Shown here: positions 56,261-64,000 of the stretch, one piece after another
How positions within the stretch are numbered: position 1 is the first letter of the stretch
Layout: each line of letters opens with the position of its first letter
Source: Gemmatimonas sp.
GTDB lineage: Bacteria > Gemmatimonadota > Gemmatimonadetes > Gemmatimonadales > Gemmatimonadaceae
Direction of reading: 5' to 3'
DNA: 64,000 nt
Assembly (NCBI RefSeq): GCF_031426495.1
Contig: NZ_JANPLK010000051.1
Span: forward strand, 1 to 64,000
Notes under the pieces: model-generated
The model's database searches: none
Seen by the model: the letters and a program-made list of their open reading frames with translations, nothing else
What the model was told of the DNA's origin: nothing
Position numbers and translations under genes: made by a program

Positions 56261-57484
56261 CTATCGCTTGAGTTTCGGCGCACGATCGCTCGGCGCACGT
56301 TCACCCGACGCACCGGTAGCGGGCGACGCTTCGCGCGGCGCCGTCACGCGTACCGGCGCGTCGTGCGTGAGCGTGAGATGTCCTTCGGTAATGATCTGAT
56401 CGCCCGGATTCACCGGAATCTGCCCGGTGGTGGAATCAGGCAGCACCTCGGTGTCGATGCCATTCGTGCGACCCGGCACGATGTAGGTCCACTGCGCGCG
56501 TCCGTCTTTCACCACGAACACCAGCGGTCGTCCATCGCGCTCGATGACGGCACGCGACGGTACCATGCGTCGGCCCGGCAATCGCGTGGCCTCGAGTTGC
56601 ACGTCGGCATACATCCCGGGGCGTAGCGTACCGTCGCCCTGCACGCGCACGATGGCGCGGCCGGCGCGCGTGACGGAGTCTACCAACGGCAACAGCGCAT
56701 CCACCCGACCACGTAGCAATCGACCCTGCGCGCCAGCGCTGCTGATGCTGGCTTCACCGCCCACCCGCACCAGCGGCAAGTCATGCTCGAGCACCTGCGC
56801 CTCGATACGCAGATTGCGCGTGTCGACTACCGTGAGCAGCGGCTGCCCGGCACTGACCTTCTCGCCGGCCGAGATCTCGATGGCGTCTACGATGCCATTT
56901 ACGGGGCTCCGGATCGTGGCGCGATCCTGCTCGTACTTGGCGCGTTCGAGGCGCAATCGCGCGCCAACCAGGCCGGCTTTGTTCATCAGGGCCTTGCGCT
57001 GTTCCGGCGTCGGGCCACGGCCCGTGACCACTGACTCGGGCACGAAGCTTTCCAGAAAGCGCTGCTCGGCTTCATCGGTGCTGGCCTGCGCGTCGCGCAC
57101 CGAGAGATCGAAGGGATACCCATCGAGACGGGCCAGCACCTGTCCCTTGGACACCGACTGCCCGGGTCGTACCACGAGCTGCGCCACCGTGCCCGCCACT
57201 TCGGCGCGCAGCTTTACCGCCGCGTCGGAGCGGATCTGCCCCGTGGTGGTTACCCGCAGCACCAGGTCGCCGTCGCGCGCCTCTTCGGCCATCACCGGCA
57301 GGGCCAAGGCCGGGCGGCCGGCTTCCTCGGCCGCTTCCTGAGCGGCGGTGGAGGTGGCGCTGGCGGAATCGGTGGTAGCGGCGGCGTCGCCCTTGTTGCA
57401 GGCGGTGAACGTGAGCGCAGCGAGCAGTGGCGCGACCACCAGCGGGCCGAGAACACGAGCGGGACGACTGGGAGGTGTCTGCAT
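56261..57484 (-). CDS. RND efflux periplasmic adaptor (membrane fusion lipoprotein)
   Basis: The 407-aa product from ATG 57484 has a lipobox at ~28 (ALTFTAC). The adaptor layout is visible: lipoyl half RVTTTGQIRSDAAVKLRAEV then AGTVAQLVVRPGQSVSKGQ, an alpha-hairpin (FDLSVRDAQASTDEAEQRFLE region), the second lipoyl half IRSPVNGIVDAIEISAGEK, and a beta-barrel with GMYADVQLEATRLPGRRMVPS. It links the RND trimer to an outer-membrane channel. It is first in the efflux operon with two transporter genes. Confidence 0.93.
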   Translation of the reverse strand: MQTPPSRPARVLGPLVVAPLLAALTFTACNKGDAAATTDSASATSTAAQEAAEEAGRPALALPVMAEEARDGDLVLRVTTTGQIRSDAAVKLRAEVAGTVAQLVVRPGQSVSKGQVLARLDGYPFDLSVRDAQASTDEAEQRFLESFVPESVVTGRGPTPEQRKALMNKAGLVGARLRLERAKYEQDRATIRSPVNGIVDAIEISAGEKVSAGQPLLTVVDTRNLRIEAQVLEHDLPLVRVGGEASISSAGAQGRLLRGRVDALLPLVDSVTRAGRAIVRVQGDGTLRPGMYADVQLEATRLPGRRMVPSRAVIERDGRPLVFVVKDGRAQWTYIVPGRTNGIDTEVLPDSTTGQIPVNPGDQIITEGHLTLTHDAPVRVTAPREASPATGASGERAPSDRAPKLKR

Positions 57485-58436
57485 TGGGATCGTCAGTAGC
57501 GAAGCCGGCGCGTGCGGATGCGCGACGCCGAGCGATGGCACGCAATTGGAGTCGCCGTAGCGCGGAAAGGTTGCCACGGCGGAGGCGAGACAAGTATGGA
57601 GAGAGGGGCGGGATCGCGCGATGGCGAAATGCTGCGCACGGGGTGATTCGAGCGCGCCAAGCAGCGCGAGATCTGGTCACAGCAGGGAGACGGACCGCTG
57701 GCGAATCGACTCACGTGAAAGCGAATCTGATGATGGCCGCGTTTCTCAAAACGGCGCGGGGCACAATCGGAAGCGACGCGAAGGTGCCGATCACCAATGG
57801 GTTGAGTTTCTCGGTCCTCGGGCGCGTGCGATCACTCATGCGCGATGCGCGTTTGATGGCGAACACAGTTCATGTTGCGCAATCTGTTGCTCCGGCAATG
57901 TTAAAGCCGGTCTTTCAGCTGGATCGATCTGAGTCGCAAAACATCAACTGGATCGTGCTACAGTGCGATCAACAAGTAAGAATCGACGATTTGCCATTCT
58001 GGAAGGTTCGCTCCCGCGTTCGCCAGTGTCAATTGATAGTTCCACTCTTCTGGCGGTGGCAGAATGAGGAGATTTGCTGCGATAAAGTAGGGTGCGGTGG
58101 CACTGACAGGAGGCACAAAGCCTTGCCGCCTACCTTGCAGCACTTCGCGAGCGAGGGGTCGCAGCTTTCTTCGTACGGCAAATACACCGCCTGCCGACGG
58201 AGTTTATTGTCTCCGCCGATGCGGATATAGAGCACGGTGGTGACGTAACAGCGACGTCGCGTCTCCCCTAGCCAGACATGCCGTGGTTTATCATCGAAAC
58301 GTTTCGGAGCTTCGACGTCACGGCGGCAGGCCGGGTACACTTTTCACGACCAATTCTAGGTCGCCGAAACAGGGAGTGAAGCGACTCGTTTCTATTGGTC
58401 CCGCGCCGGGGCGCCGGCGACTGCGCGTGCGGGTAC
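57485..58436. other. gene-poor region, possible coding remnants
   Basis: No intact gene is convincing in these 952 bases, and composition from about 57900 is AT-richer than around it. On the minus strand a fragment from ~58237 (VTTVLYIRIGGDNKLRR then VYLPYEES) and another ending at 57958 in a different frame (FVPPVSATAPYFIAANLL then PEEWNYQLTLANAGANLP) look like protein pieces separated by a frame change. They may be remnants of one decayed gene. The family is not recognised. Confidence 0.4.
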
Positions 58437-59132
58437 TCACCGTGCGGGTTGGCGCCTTCCGCCGACGGCGGGAACAACCGAGGGAACATTCGCGCGCACG
58501 ATGCTATCAAGGACGCTGACGCTGGGCGTTCCACCGAGCAGGGTCGAGCCCACGATGACGCTCGGGGTGCCACTCAACTTCAGAGTACGCGCCTGCGCCA
58601 TGTCAGCCTTTACTCGCGTGTCGAACCGCCGACTGGTGACGCACCGTTCAAAGGCGGCCACATCCGCAACGCCGCTCTTGCGTGCGAATGCGCTCCATTG
58701 CTCCGAGGGAATCGAATCCTGAGATTCGAAGAGTGCATCATGAAAGCGTTCGAAACGATCTTGGTCGCCCGCGCATTCGGCGGCTAACGCGGCATCAAAG
58801 GCGTAGGGGTGAAGATTCTCGATGGGCATGTGGCGATACTCTACGCGAATCGCGTCGGGATACCGTTCACGAATCCGTTTGAGATTCTGCTGAAGCACGG
58901 AGCAGAACGGACATTGGAAGTCGGAGAAAACAAGCAGCGCGACCGGTGCGGATTCCGGACCCATTCGTCTGCCGACCCCCCACGATTCAAGCGCCTCGCG
59001 CAGCTCACGGTTCTTCGGTGCGCTGCGTACCGGAGGAAAGAACTCCCGCCGCACCACCGCTGCGGTGACGAGCAAGGCGCAGACCGTGAGCAGCGCAGAC
59101 GAGATGGTTCCCCAGCGGCTACTTTCGGCCAT
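58437..59132 (-). CDS. membrane-anchored DsbA/thioredoxin-fold thiol oxidase
   Basis: The 231-aa product has an N-terminal anchor (ISSALLTVCALLVTAAVV). A DsbA-like thioredoxin fold follows, with active site CPFC at 74-77 (VFSDFQCPFCSVLQQN), a helical insert (HPYAFDAALAAECAGDQDRF) and the cis-Pro loop LSGTPSVIVG. CPFC is more like oxidising enzymes than thioredoxins. It should introduce or shuffle disulfides outside the cytoplasm. Its ATG overlaps the propeller gene's end by 14 bases, and two 8-Cys peptides are encoded just upstream, the likely clients. Two further Cys (AAECAG, FERCVTS) may form a structural or redox pair. Confidence 0.88.
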   Translation of the reverse strand: MAESSRWGTISSALLTVCALLVTAAVVRREFFPPVRSAPKNRELREALESWGVGRRMGPESAPVALLVFSDFQCPFCSVLQQNLKRIRERYPDAIRVEYRHMPIENLHPYAFDAALAAECAGDQDRFERFHDALFESQDSIPSEQWSAFARKSGVADVAAFERCVTSRRFDTRVKADMAQARTLKLSGTPSVIVGSTLLGGTPSVSVLDSIVRANVPSVVPAVGGRRQPAR

Positions 59133-60342
59133 GGCCACGCTCCGCAGCGAGAGAGTCGAGCAGACGAAAGGCGTACACGGAAGGCACCTGATTCTCGTCG
59201 CTTCCGATGGTATACAGATGGTTCGCGCGGACGGCTGCGAGGCGCATGTCGGCAGGAAAGCGCACCGTGCCGCGCACGACGCCGTCCACATCGCACCACA
59301 CCCAGCGATCGGGTTGACCGCCGGCACCGGTGAGCCCGAGCCACACGCCGTCGTGTTCATCGACCACGACATCGGCGAGCGGCGGCCACGCCACCGGCAT
59401 CGAATCGGAGAGCACATCGCGCAGGCGGGCGCTGGTTCGCTCCCGTTCACGTGCGAGGTCGTCGGGACGCACGGCCACGGGCGAGGTGGTCATGGCACAC
59501 CGACGAGCCTCGCTGCCATCGAGCGCTACCACCGTGACCGCCACCGTGTCGGTGCGCGCATACACGACTCGCTTGCCGGCAGAGAAGCGAACGATCGGTT
59601 GTCGGCCGAAGACGTTGGTGCCCACGGATATCATCGAACCCATGCGGCGGAAGAGATTCGAGCGACCGATTCCCGTCAGCAACGAGTCGCGGACCAGCGT
59701 GCCTTCCGTACCGAGCACCCGCACCACCATGCGTCGGTCGGCAAACTGCGCATCCGATGCCTGCGCTCGGACCGGCGCCATGTAGGTGGCCAGCAACTGC
59801 GACGTGGCGCCAATGCGGTACACCCGTTCCGGCGAGCCGGAGCCCTGATTGGTCACCGTGCGCGAGTACACGACACTGTCGTCACCGGATCGGAAGGCGT
59901 TGATGCGCTGTAGCACGTTGTCGAAGACGAACAGCGTATCGCCTTCGCCCGCCTGCACACTGCCGATGCCTCGGAACTCGCCAGGGCCCGCGCCCGGACG
60001 TCCGATGGTTCGCAGCACTCGGCCGTGCGGCGAGATCACCGTGACGCTGAACGGAGCGGCATCGGCCACGTAGACGGCCCCGTGCCGATCCACATCGAGG
60101 TCGATGATGTAGCTGAACGACGCCTCCGCATCCGTTTGCCAGAGCGGTGCAATGCGCAACGACGGTCCTTCGTCCGAGCTTGCCACCGCCGGCGTTGTTG
60201 CAGCAGGCTCGCTCGTGCGCGTGCGTGCGGTGTCTGATGCGCTACATGCCACGACGCCGAGCAAGCCACTCACCAATCCAACACGCGCCCCGCTGACGAG
60301 TCGGAACGCATGTCGAAGCAGCTGGACGCGGCACGCGCTCAA
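59119..60342 (-). CDS. lipoprotein 6-bladed beta-propeller of the Cys-rich-peptide cassette
   Basis: The 407-aa product has a signal with lipobox LLGVVAC (~33). Propeller blades include ASFSYIIDLDVDRHGAVYVA, RTIGRPGAGPGEFRGIG, LFVFDNVLQRINAF, and the C-terminal LADVVVDEHDGVWLGLTG. It resembles the BF4221-like propellers of Bacteroidota. The likely start is TTG at 60342, which overlaps the stop of the second peptide gene (TTGA), a strong sign of linked translation. In Bacteroidota, analogous propellers sit beside NVEALA-type small Cys-containing exported proteins, a resemblance of layout rather than proven homology. Confidence 0.8.
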   Translation of the reverse strand: MSACRVQLLRHAFRLVSGARVGLVSGLLGVVACSASDTARTRTSEPAATTPAVASSDEGPSLRIAPLWQTDAEASFSYIIDLDVDRHGAVYVADAAPFSVTVISPHGRVLRTIGRPGAGPGEFRGIGSVQAGEGDTLFVFDNVLQRINAFRSGDDSVVYSRTVTNQGSGSPERVYRIGATSQLLATYMAPVRAQASDAQFADRRMVVRVLGTEGTLVRDSLLTGIGRSNLFRRMGSMISVGTNVFGRQPIVRFSAGKRVVYARTDTVAVTVVALDGSEARRCAMTTSPVAVRPDDLARERERTSARLRDVLSDSMPVAWPPLADVVVDEHDGVWLGLTGAGGQPDRWVWCDVDGVVRGTVRFPADMRLAAVRANHLYTIGSDENQVPSVYAFRLLDSLAAERGHGRK

Positions 60343-60554
60343 AAGAGTAGGCAGCCCAAGAACGTGGTACAGGCCTCGCAGCTAGTCGCGGTGGCCTCAC
60401 ACGCGCCGCCGCAACATCTCGGTCCGCTGCCAACCTGACAACACACATCGCCGGACTCGGCCATCACCGGTCGCGGAGACGCCAACATGAACGCGCCGGC
60501 TCCGATGACCATCATCGCAAGCGCCCGCATCCGCTTCATCTGTCTCGTCGTCAT
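60339..60554 (-). CDS. secreted 8-cysteine peptide 2
   Basis: The 71-residue product has a signal peptide (AMMVIGAGAFMLASPRPVMA) and a predicted mature part of ~39 residues with eight cysteines in the order CC-x7-CC-x3-C-x6-C-x2-C-x5-C. The mature part shares C-E-A-T-x3-C-x-A-C and CLL with peptide 1. An even number of Cys and a coupled DsbA-like gene suggest four disulfides. AGGGA lies 6 bases before the ATG. The stop overlaps the propeller's start. It could be a surface ligand, an antimicrobial or a structural peptide; nothing in the sequence decides. Confidence 0.8.
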   Translation of the reverse strand: MTTRQMKRMRALAMMVIGAGAFMLASPRPVMAESGDVCCQVGSGPRCCGGACEATATSCEACTTFLGCLLF

Positions 60555-60589
60555 ACTCGTTCCCTAGAAGAGGTGAATAGAAGCGTCGA

Positions 60590-60799
60590 TCAGGTAAGAA
60601 GGCAGTTCCAGAATCCGGTGCAGGCGTCACAAGTCGTCATGGTTGCTTCGCAATGCCAGCCGCAGCACTGCGCCTGCCCGTTTGCTGAGGTGCAGCAGGT
60701 TTGCCCCTCTCCAGCGAGCGCGGTCTTGGGATTGAGCAGGATCATGCCGCCGACGGCAATGGTCACTGCAGATACGAACGTCCTGATGCGCCGATGCAT
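60590..60799 (-). CDS. secreted 8-cysteine peptide 1
   Basis: The 69-residue product has a signal peptide ending NPKTALA before Gly-Glu-Gly. The mature part is ~40 residues with eight Cys (CC-x8-CC-x3-C-x6-C-x2-C-x5-C), a paralogue of the next gene with the same Cys spacing after the first loop and shared CEAT and CLL motifs. The cleavage region ALA-GEG recalls the NVEALA motif of small exported proteins found beside propellers in Bacteroidota. GAGAGG precedes the ATG by 3 bases. It is separated by 35 bases from peptide 2, in one operon. Confidence 0.8.
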   Translation of the reverse strand: MHRRIRTFVSAVTIAVGGMILLNPKTALAGEGQTCCTSANGQAQCCGWHCEATMTTCDACTGFWNCLLT

Positions 60800-60845
60800 A
60801 GGCCTCTCGTGTTGGAATGTCAGACAGAGTGAACACGCAGACTAT

Positions 60846-61631
60846 TCAACGGGGCGATTGGGTCGACAAGGACCAAACAGGGACAGAGTCGTCGTCCAAC
60901 TTTTGAAGGAGCTTCTGTGCTCTCAGGGCGCGGCGGACGGAGCGGGGGTCACTCCACCCGCACAGCTCGGCGATCTCAGCGGCAGAGATCACTCGCTGAT
61001 TCAGCAGCGCCAGAGCGTACGCACTACGCGCGGCGCGTATGGACTGGGCAAGAGACGGCAAGCCGCTGGCGGCGAGGTAGCGATTGATCGTCTTCTGACT
61101 GCAGCAGAGCTCTGCGGCGATGCGCTTGGTCGTCCACATCGCCGGGCTTCTCCTGACGTCATCCAGAAGGGCACGAAGACGATCTGCCTGCGGCCACCGG
61201 TGGGCACCGCAGACGGTCGACGCGATCGACTCGATGGCCGCCTGCAGCGGCGCATCGCGCCAGATGGCCGGGAGCAGCGAGAGGAGTCGCCGCACGATCG
61301 CGACGCTGTTGGCCTCGGGGGCGGTATAGACGACCGCACGCGTACGAGGGTGTGATGCCTTCCATCCACTCGCGAGTTGCATCAGCTGTTCGTCGCTCAT
61401 GCCGTGCGCGTTCGGCCAAGACACGGGATCGATGATCAGGTCATCGCATCCTGTGCGCAAGGCGTGCTGGACATCGTCGAGAGAATCGGCTTGGCAGAGC
61501 AGCGGCCAATCACCGAACGCGTAGGCTGCGAGCTGGAGACGCAGCAGACTGAAGAGCTGCGTGCTGACGGCCACGACCATACGGCGCGTGTCGATGCGCG
61601 TCCCCTGTGGGCGGTCTCGCAGTGGAGTCAT
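60846..61631 (-). CDS. receiver-like/AraC-type regulator of the peptide cassette
   Basis: The ~261-aa product from ATG 61631 has an N-terminal receiver-like half (LLRLQLAAYAFGDWPLLCQA, DDLIIDPVSWPNAHGM, TRAVVYTAPEANSVAIVRR). A C-terminal double helix-turn-helix follows (TTKRIAAELCCSQKTINRYL and ISAAEIAELCGWSDPRSVR). It resembles the gene at 16950-17765. It is the first gene of the cassette operon, 46 bases before peptide 1. A longer start at 61694 (MCNTKYTQ) is possible. It probably controls the cassette, but no site is identified. Confidence 0.75.
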   Translation of the reverse strand: MTPLRDRPQGTRIDTRRMVVAVSTQLFSLLRLQLAAYAFGDWPLLCQADSLDDVQHALRTGCDDLIIDPVSWPNAHGMSDEQLMQLASGWKASHPRTRAVVYTAPEANSVAIVRRLLSLLPAIWRDAPLQAAIESIASTVCGAHRWPQADRLRALLDDVRRSPAMWTTKRIAAELCCSQKTINRYLAASGLPSLAQSIRAARSAYALALLNQRVISAAEIAELCGWSDPRSVRRALRAQKLLQKLDDDSVPVWSLSTQSPR

Positions 61632-61738
61632 GACAGTTGAATTGGACGAGGGGTCGCTGTACGCATTTCGCTGTGTGTACTTCGTGTTGCACATTTCGCG
61701 GGGCGCATGCGGCGTTCATCGATGTCCCTCGTGCAGGA

Positions 61739-62131
61739 TCACACGGCCCGCACGGCTGCGGTACGTTGCGGCTCGTGTGGCGACCGATGCCAGCGCGGCT
61801 GCCGACGGCCATTCCACAGATCGAGTCCATCACGCATGAGCATCCACTCGCCCGCATCCACTTCCACGTTCTGCTGCCCCGCCCGCAAAGCCATCGGCAG
61901 TCGAAACGTGCCGCGTTCCACTCGCTTGTACTCGACCATAAACCGATGCAATCCCACGCGAACAGTGTGATGCGGTCGCGTCGCCTATTCAGGACCACAA
62001 ACAGATGGCCGCTCATGGGGTCCGCGCCGATCACGCTCGGCGTGAGCGCGGGGAATCCATCACCGCCGCGTCGCAAGTCGCAGAGCGCGGCGGCCACGTG
62101 GATCCGGATCGCCGCCGGACAGCGTGAACAT
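61739..62131 (-). pseudogene. tnpB: IS66-family tnpB, decayed
   Basis: Pieces of the IS66 TnpB protein are encoded in different frames. ATG 62131 gives MFTLS then a frame change to AAIRIHVAAALCDLRRGGDG, ADPMSGHLFVVLNRRRDRIT; a second frame change leads to FMVEYKRVERGTFRLPMA. Two frameshifts mean it is dead. The start lies 2 bases after the tnpA stop, as usual for IS66. The third gene (tnpC, the transposase proper) is not found, so the element is a remnant. Confidence 0.85.
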
Positions 62132-62132
62132 C

Positions 62133-62480
62133 TCAGCCGTACTGCTTGAGCGCAGCCGGCACCGCGCAGATCGCCTCGGGCGCCACACCGCGAACACGAA
62201 TCATCCGAATCTCCATCGGTGCAGCGTCACCCGCGTCGCCTCGCTCCGGCAGCACGCGCCCGGGATGGAACCCTACCGGTCCGCATTCGGGCACGGGACC
62301 GTGCGCGTCCGTCGTCGTGATCCGATAGTAGAGTCGGTGCACCGCGATGCCGTAGCGTCGCGCGAACGCCGCAGGCGACTCGCCACTCCGTCGCCACGCC
62401 GCCACGATGCACTGCCCCTTGTCCTCACTCCACACCCGCTGCGTCGCGAGTCGCTGCCCCTCGCTATCCATCATGTCCAT
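62133..62480 (-). CDS. tnpA: IS66-family TnpA accessory protein
   Basis: The 115-aa product starts MDMMDSEG, with AGGAGG 5 bases before ATG 62480. Its helix-turn-helix region WRRSGESPAAFARRYGIAVHRLYYR is given here in part (ESPAAFARRYGIAVHRLYY), typical of IS66 orf1 proteins. The frame is intact while the downstream tnpB is broken and tnpC is absent. It interrupts the space between the cassette regulator and the fragment at 62528. Confidence 0.8.
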   Translation of the reverse strand: MDMMDSEGQRLATQRVWSEDKGQCIVAAWRRSGESPAAFARRYGIAVHRLYYRITTTDAHGPVPECGPVGFHPGRVLPERGDAGDAAPMEIRMIRVRGVAPEAICAVPAALKQYG

Positions 62481-62527
62481 CGCCCCTCCTCTCGTTCGTC
62501 GTGAACCCACCGAACGAACGCAGATCG

Positions 62528-62875
62528 CTACCGCACCGCCTCATGGAAAGGTGGTAAATCCGTACGCTTATCCACGGGGTACTCGCCGCGACTGAGTGCC
62601 AAGTTGCATAGCGAGATGCCGCCTTTTGAGTGATCGGCCATCTCGACGACCTGAAACCAGTTCTTCAGCAACCGAAACGGCGGCAGTCGGCTTCGGGCGA
62701 GCTCGCGCGACAGCTCACGGCGATCGGAAACGCCAAGGGCTGCACAGGCGTCGGCGACGGTGACCGCTAGTCGCAACTTGGCGAACAGTTCCGCCAGCGC
62801 ACCCATACGAACACGGAGCTCCACCCAATGCAGCTCGACTTTGCCTTCACCGTATGCGCCGGTGTCAAGCAGCAT
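62528..62875 (-). CDS. AraC-type helix-turn-helix protein, probably N-terminally truncated
   Basis: The 115-aa frame (ATG 62875) contains a first helix-turn-helix (VTVADACAALGVSDRRELSR) and a second one in weaker form (ISLCNLALSRGEYPVDKRTD), like the C-terminal parts of the two receiver/AraC proteins in this window. The open frame continues about 35 codons upstream without a start (IESFGLERRSEWVDWES), so it may have lost its beginning. It lies 48 bases from the IS66 remnant. It may be a third regulator of this type, or debris. Confidence 0.5.
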   Translation of the reverse strand: MLLDTGAYGEGKVELHWVELRVRMGALAELFAKLRLAVTVADACAALGVSDRRELSRELARSRLPPFRLLKNWFQVVEMADHSKGGISLCNLALSRGEYPVDKRTDLPPFHEAVR

Positions 62876-63020
62876 GCATTCCCCCGCCGATTCCCAGTCG
62901 ACCCACTCGCTTCTCCGTTCAAGACCAAAGGATTCAATACGTGATGCCGCGATTGCGACTTCATTTTTGAAGCGGAATCATTGGTATGCAATAGCGAATT
63001 CGCAGATACTCAATTCTCGT

Positions 63021-63060
63021 TGCCCACCATGTTCTCCGCTTGCCCACCGTGTTCGCTTGC
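63021..63060 (+). repeat. two imperfect 20-bp tandem units
   Basis: TGCCCACCATGTTCTCCGCT and TGCCCACCGTGTTCGCTTGC follow one another in a gene-free, AT-richer stretch (62876-63109). Fifteen positions or so agree. No function is evident. Confidence 0.5.
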
Positions 63061-63109
63061 CGCGTATTTACGCGCAGCGCCACGTGTTCTCGTCCCCGGC
63101 GCGGACACC

Positions 63110-64000
63110 TCAATACCGCGCCGCCCCAATCACCCAGCGCACGATCCACGTGCCCGAGGTCTCACCCTCTGCATGCTGCACCAGCGCCGTGAGCGTATCG
63201 CCACGCCCCGAATAGCACGCCGGTATTTCCGCCGAGACCGGTAGCTGGACTTCACGGCAACTGCGTCGCGAACGCCAGTCCACCACTTGCGGGTGCGCCG
63301 GCCCCGTGAAGTCGCCCTACGCGAAGGCGGGGTCGTACGTGATCGCCGCCGAGCGCTCGCCGGCGAGCATGCCCACGAGCATCGGGAACGACCACGTGAA
63401 GGCTGACGCCGGCGCCTGCGAGGGATCGCGCAGCAGCTCCAGCATCACCTCGGCGCGCGCGCCGCGTCGCGTGGTGACGACCAGCGCCACCGAATCGATG
63501 GACGGCGACGACAGGTGCCAGCGATACACCATGTTCGACGCTTCGAACACGCCCACCACGGTGCGGTCATCGCGCGCGACTTCCACGCTGCCGAACGCCT
63601 GCGCGATGAGCGGGCTCCTCGTTATAGATGCGCGGCACGGATCCGCCGCGCTGCGGTGCGGTAGCGCTATCCGTCAACAGCGCGAACGCCGTCCCGCTGT
63701 CGGCCGGCAGCGAGCCCACCAGCAGGCCGTCGTGCCACCCTCGAATAGTCGTACTCGGCCAGCCCATCGCGATCGACCGTCGTGGCTGTGTCGTGGTGCG
63801 GTCGAACAGTGTCGCACGGCGCTGCCCGCCGTCCTGCACCGCCAGCACGCTGTCGCCGACGAGCGCCAACGACGTGGGTCGCATCACTTCACGCGGGCCG
63901 CCGCCGCTGCGGGTAATGGGCACAAGCCCCGAGCCGTCGCGCTCCACCCGCAGCACGCGCTTCTCCGACATGTCGGAGATGTACACGCGCCCGGCCGCGT
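63110..64000 (-). pseudogene. decayed 6-bladed beta-propeller, cut by the window end
   Basis: From the right edge the frame reads propeller-like (VYISDMSEKRVLRVERDGSG, LVGDSVLAVQDGGQRRATLF, GTAFALLTDSATAPQRG, PRIYNEEP). A frame change near 63611-63617 then continues in the frame EVARDDRTVVGVFEASN up to PAFA. An in-frame TAG at 63317-63319 is followed by 68 more propeller-like codons (VVDWRSRRSCREVQLP and TWIVRWVIGAARY) to TGA at 63110. One frameshift plus one nonsense codon make it a likely pseudogene, a relative of the propeller at 59119-60342. Confidence 0.7.

Larger units (their letters stand above)
61739..62510 (-). mobile_element. IS66-type insertion sequence remnant
   Basis: It spans tnpA and the decayed tnpB. 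No terminal inverted repeats or target duplication could be recognised, so the limits are those of the coding remnants. Confidence 0.65.

Noticed and set aside
57427..58230. A 267-codon plus-strand open frame
   Set aside because: Composition changes along it, the first half is antisense to the adaptor gene, and no domain is visible.

Overview
The window is GC-rich bacterial chromosome that looks most like Gemmatimonadota (Gemmatimonas-type). Pointers are three TonB-dependent receptors with carboxypeptidase-regulatory N-termini, one SusC/SusD-type pair, a PorV-like protein beside a cargo with a type-9-like C-terminal domain, a DUF1592/DUF1552/ankyrin gene trio, a Ser/Thr kinase with a C-terminal TolB-like domain, and many secreted 6-bladed beta-propellers and lipoproteins. 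This placement is inferred from gene content; no rRNA lies in the window.

Layout. 0.1-10.5 kb (minus strand): an envelope operon of TonB receptor, giant secreted protein with a C-terminal sorting-like domain, PorV-like protein, beta-barrel protein and lipoprotein. 11.2-12.2 kb: a LytTR regulator with a degenerate receiver. 12.4-16.6 kb: F1 ATP synthase genes atpA-atpG-atpD-atpC without the delta or Fo genes, preceded by a perfect CRP-like palindrome. 17-20.1 kb: AraC-type regulator, Nudix hydrolase, MlaF-like ATPase and the primary-type sigma factor. 20.4-21.0 kb: five tRNAs (Ala, Gly, Val, Arg, Pro). The 3' half of tRNA-Pro plus its terminator is repeated exactly (90 bp) 2.1 kb downstream, bracketing a small island that carries a HigBA/RelE-type toxin-antitoxin pair with a frameshifted toxin.

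23-34 kb: membrane proteins, a TspO/MBR-like protein, the DUF1592-DUF1552-ankyrin trio, a Big2/IPT lipoprotein metalloprotease and a small exported protein. 34.4-43.2 kb: a TonB receptor converging, across an 18-bp-stem terminator, on two tandem creatininase-family genes, followed by the SusD/SusC-type pair. 43.5-49.8 kb: Ser/Thr kinase, a beta-propeller, and a translationally coupled DUF547-radical SAM-dehydrogenase operon. 50-57.5 kb: an adaptor with two overlapping RND transporter genes; one transporter lacks the proton-relay residues.

58.4-64 kb: an apparently undescribed cassette. A regulator is followed by two paralogous 8-cysteine secreted peptides, a lipoprotein beta-propeller overlapping the second peptide gene, and a DsbA-like thiol oxidase overlapping the propeller. 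To its right lie a decayed IS66 element, another regulator-like fragment and a broken propeller gene, which look like the wreck of a second copy.

The best candidates for new biology are the Cys-rich peptide/propeller/DsbA cassette, the tRNA-Pro island, and the RND pair with one degenerate subunit.
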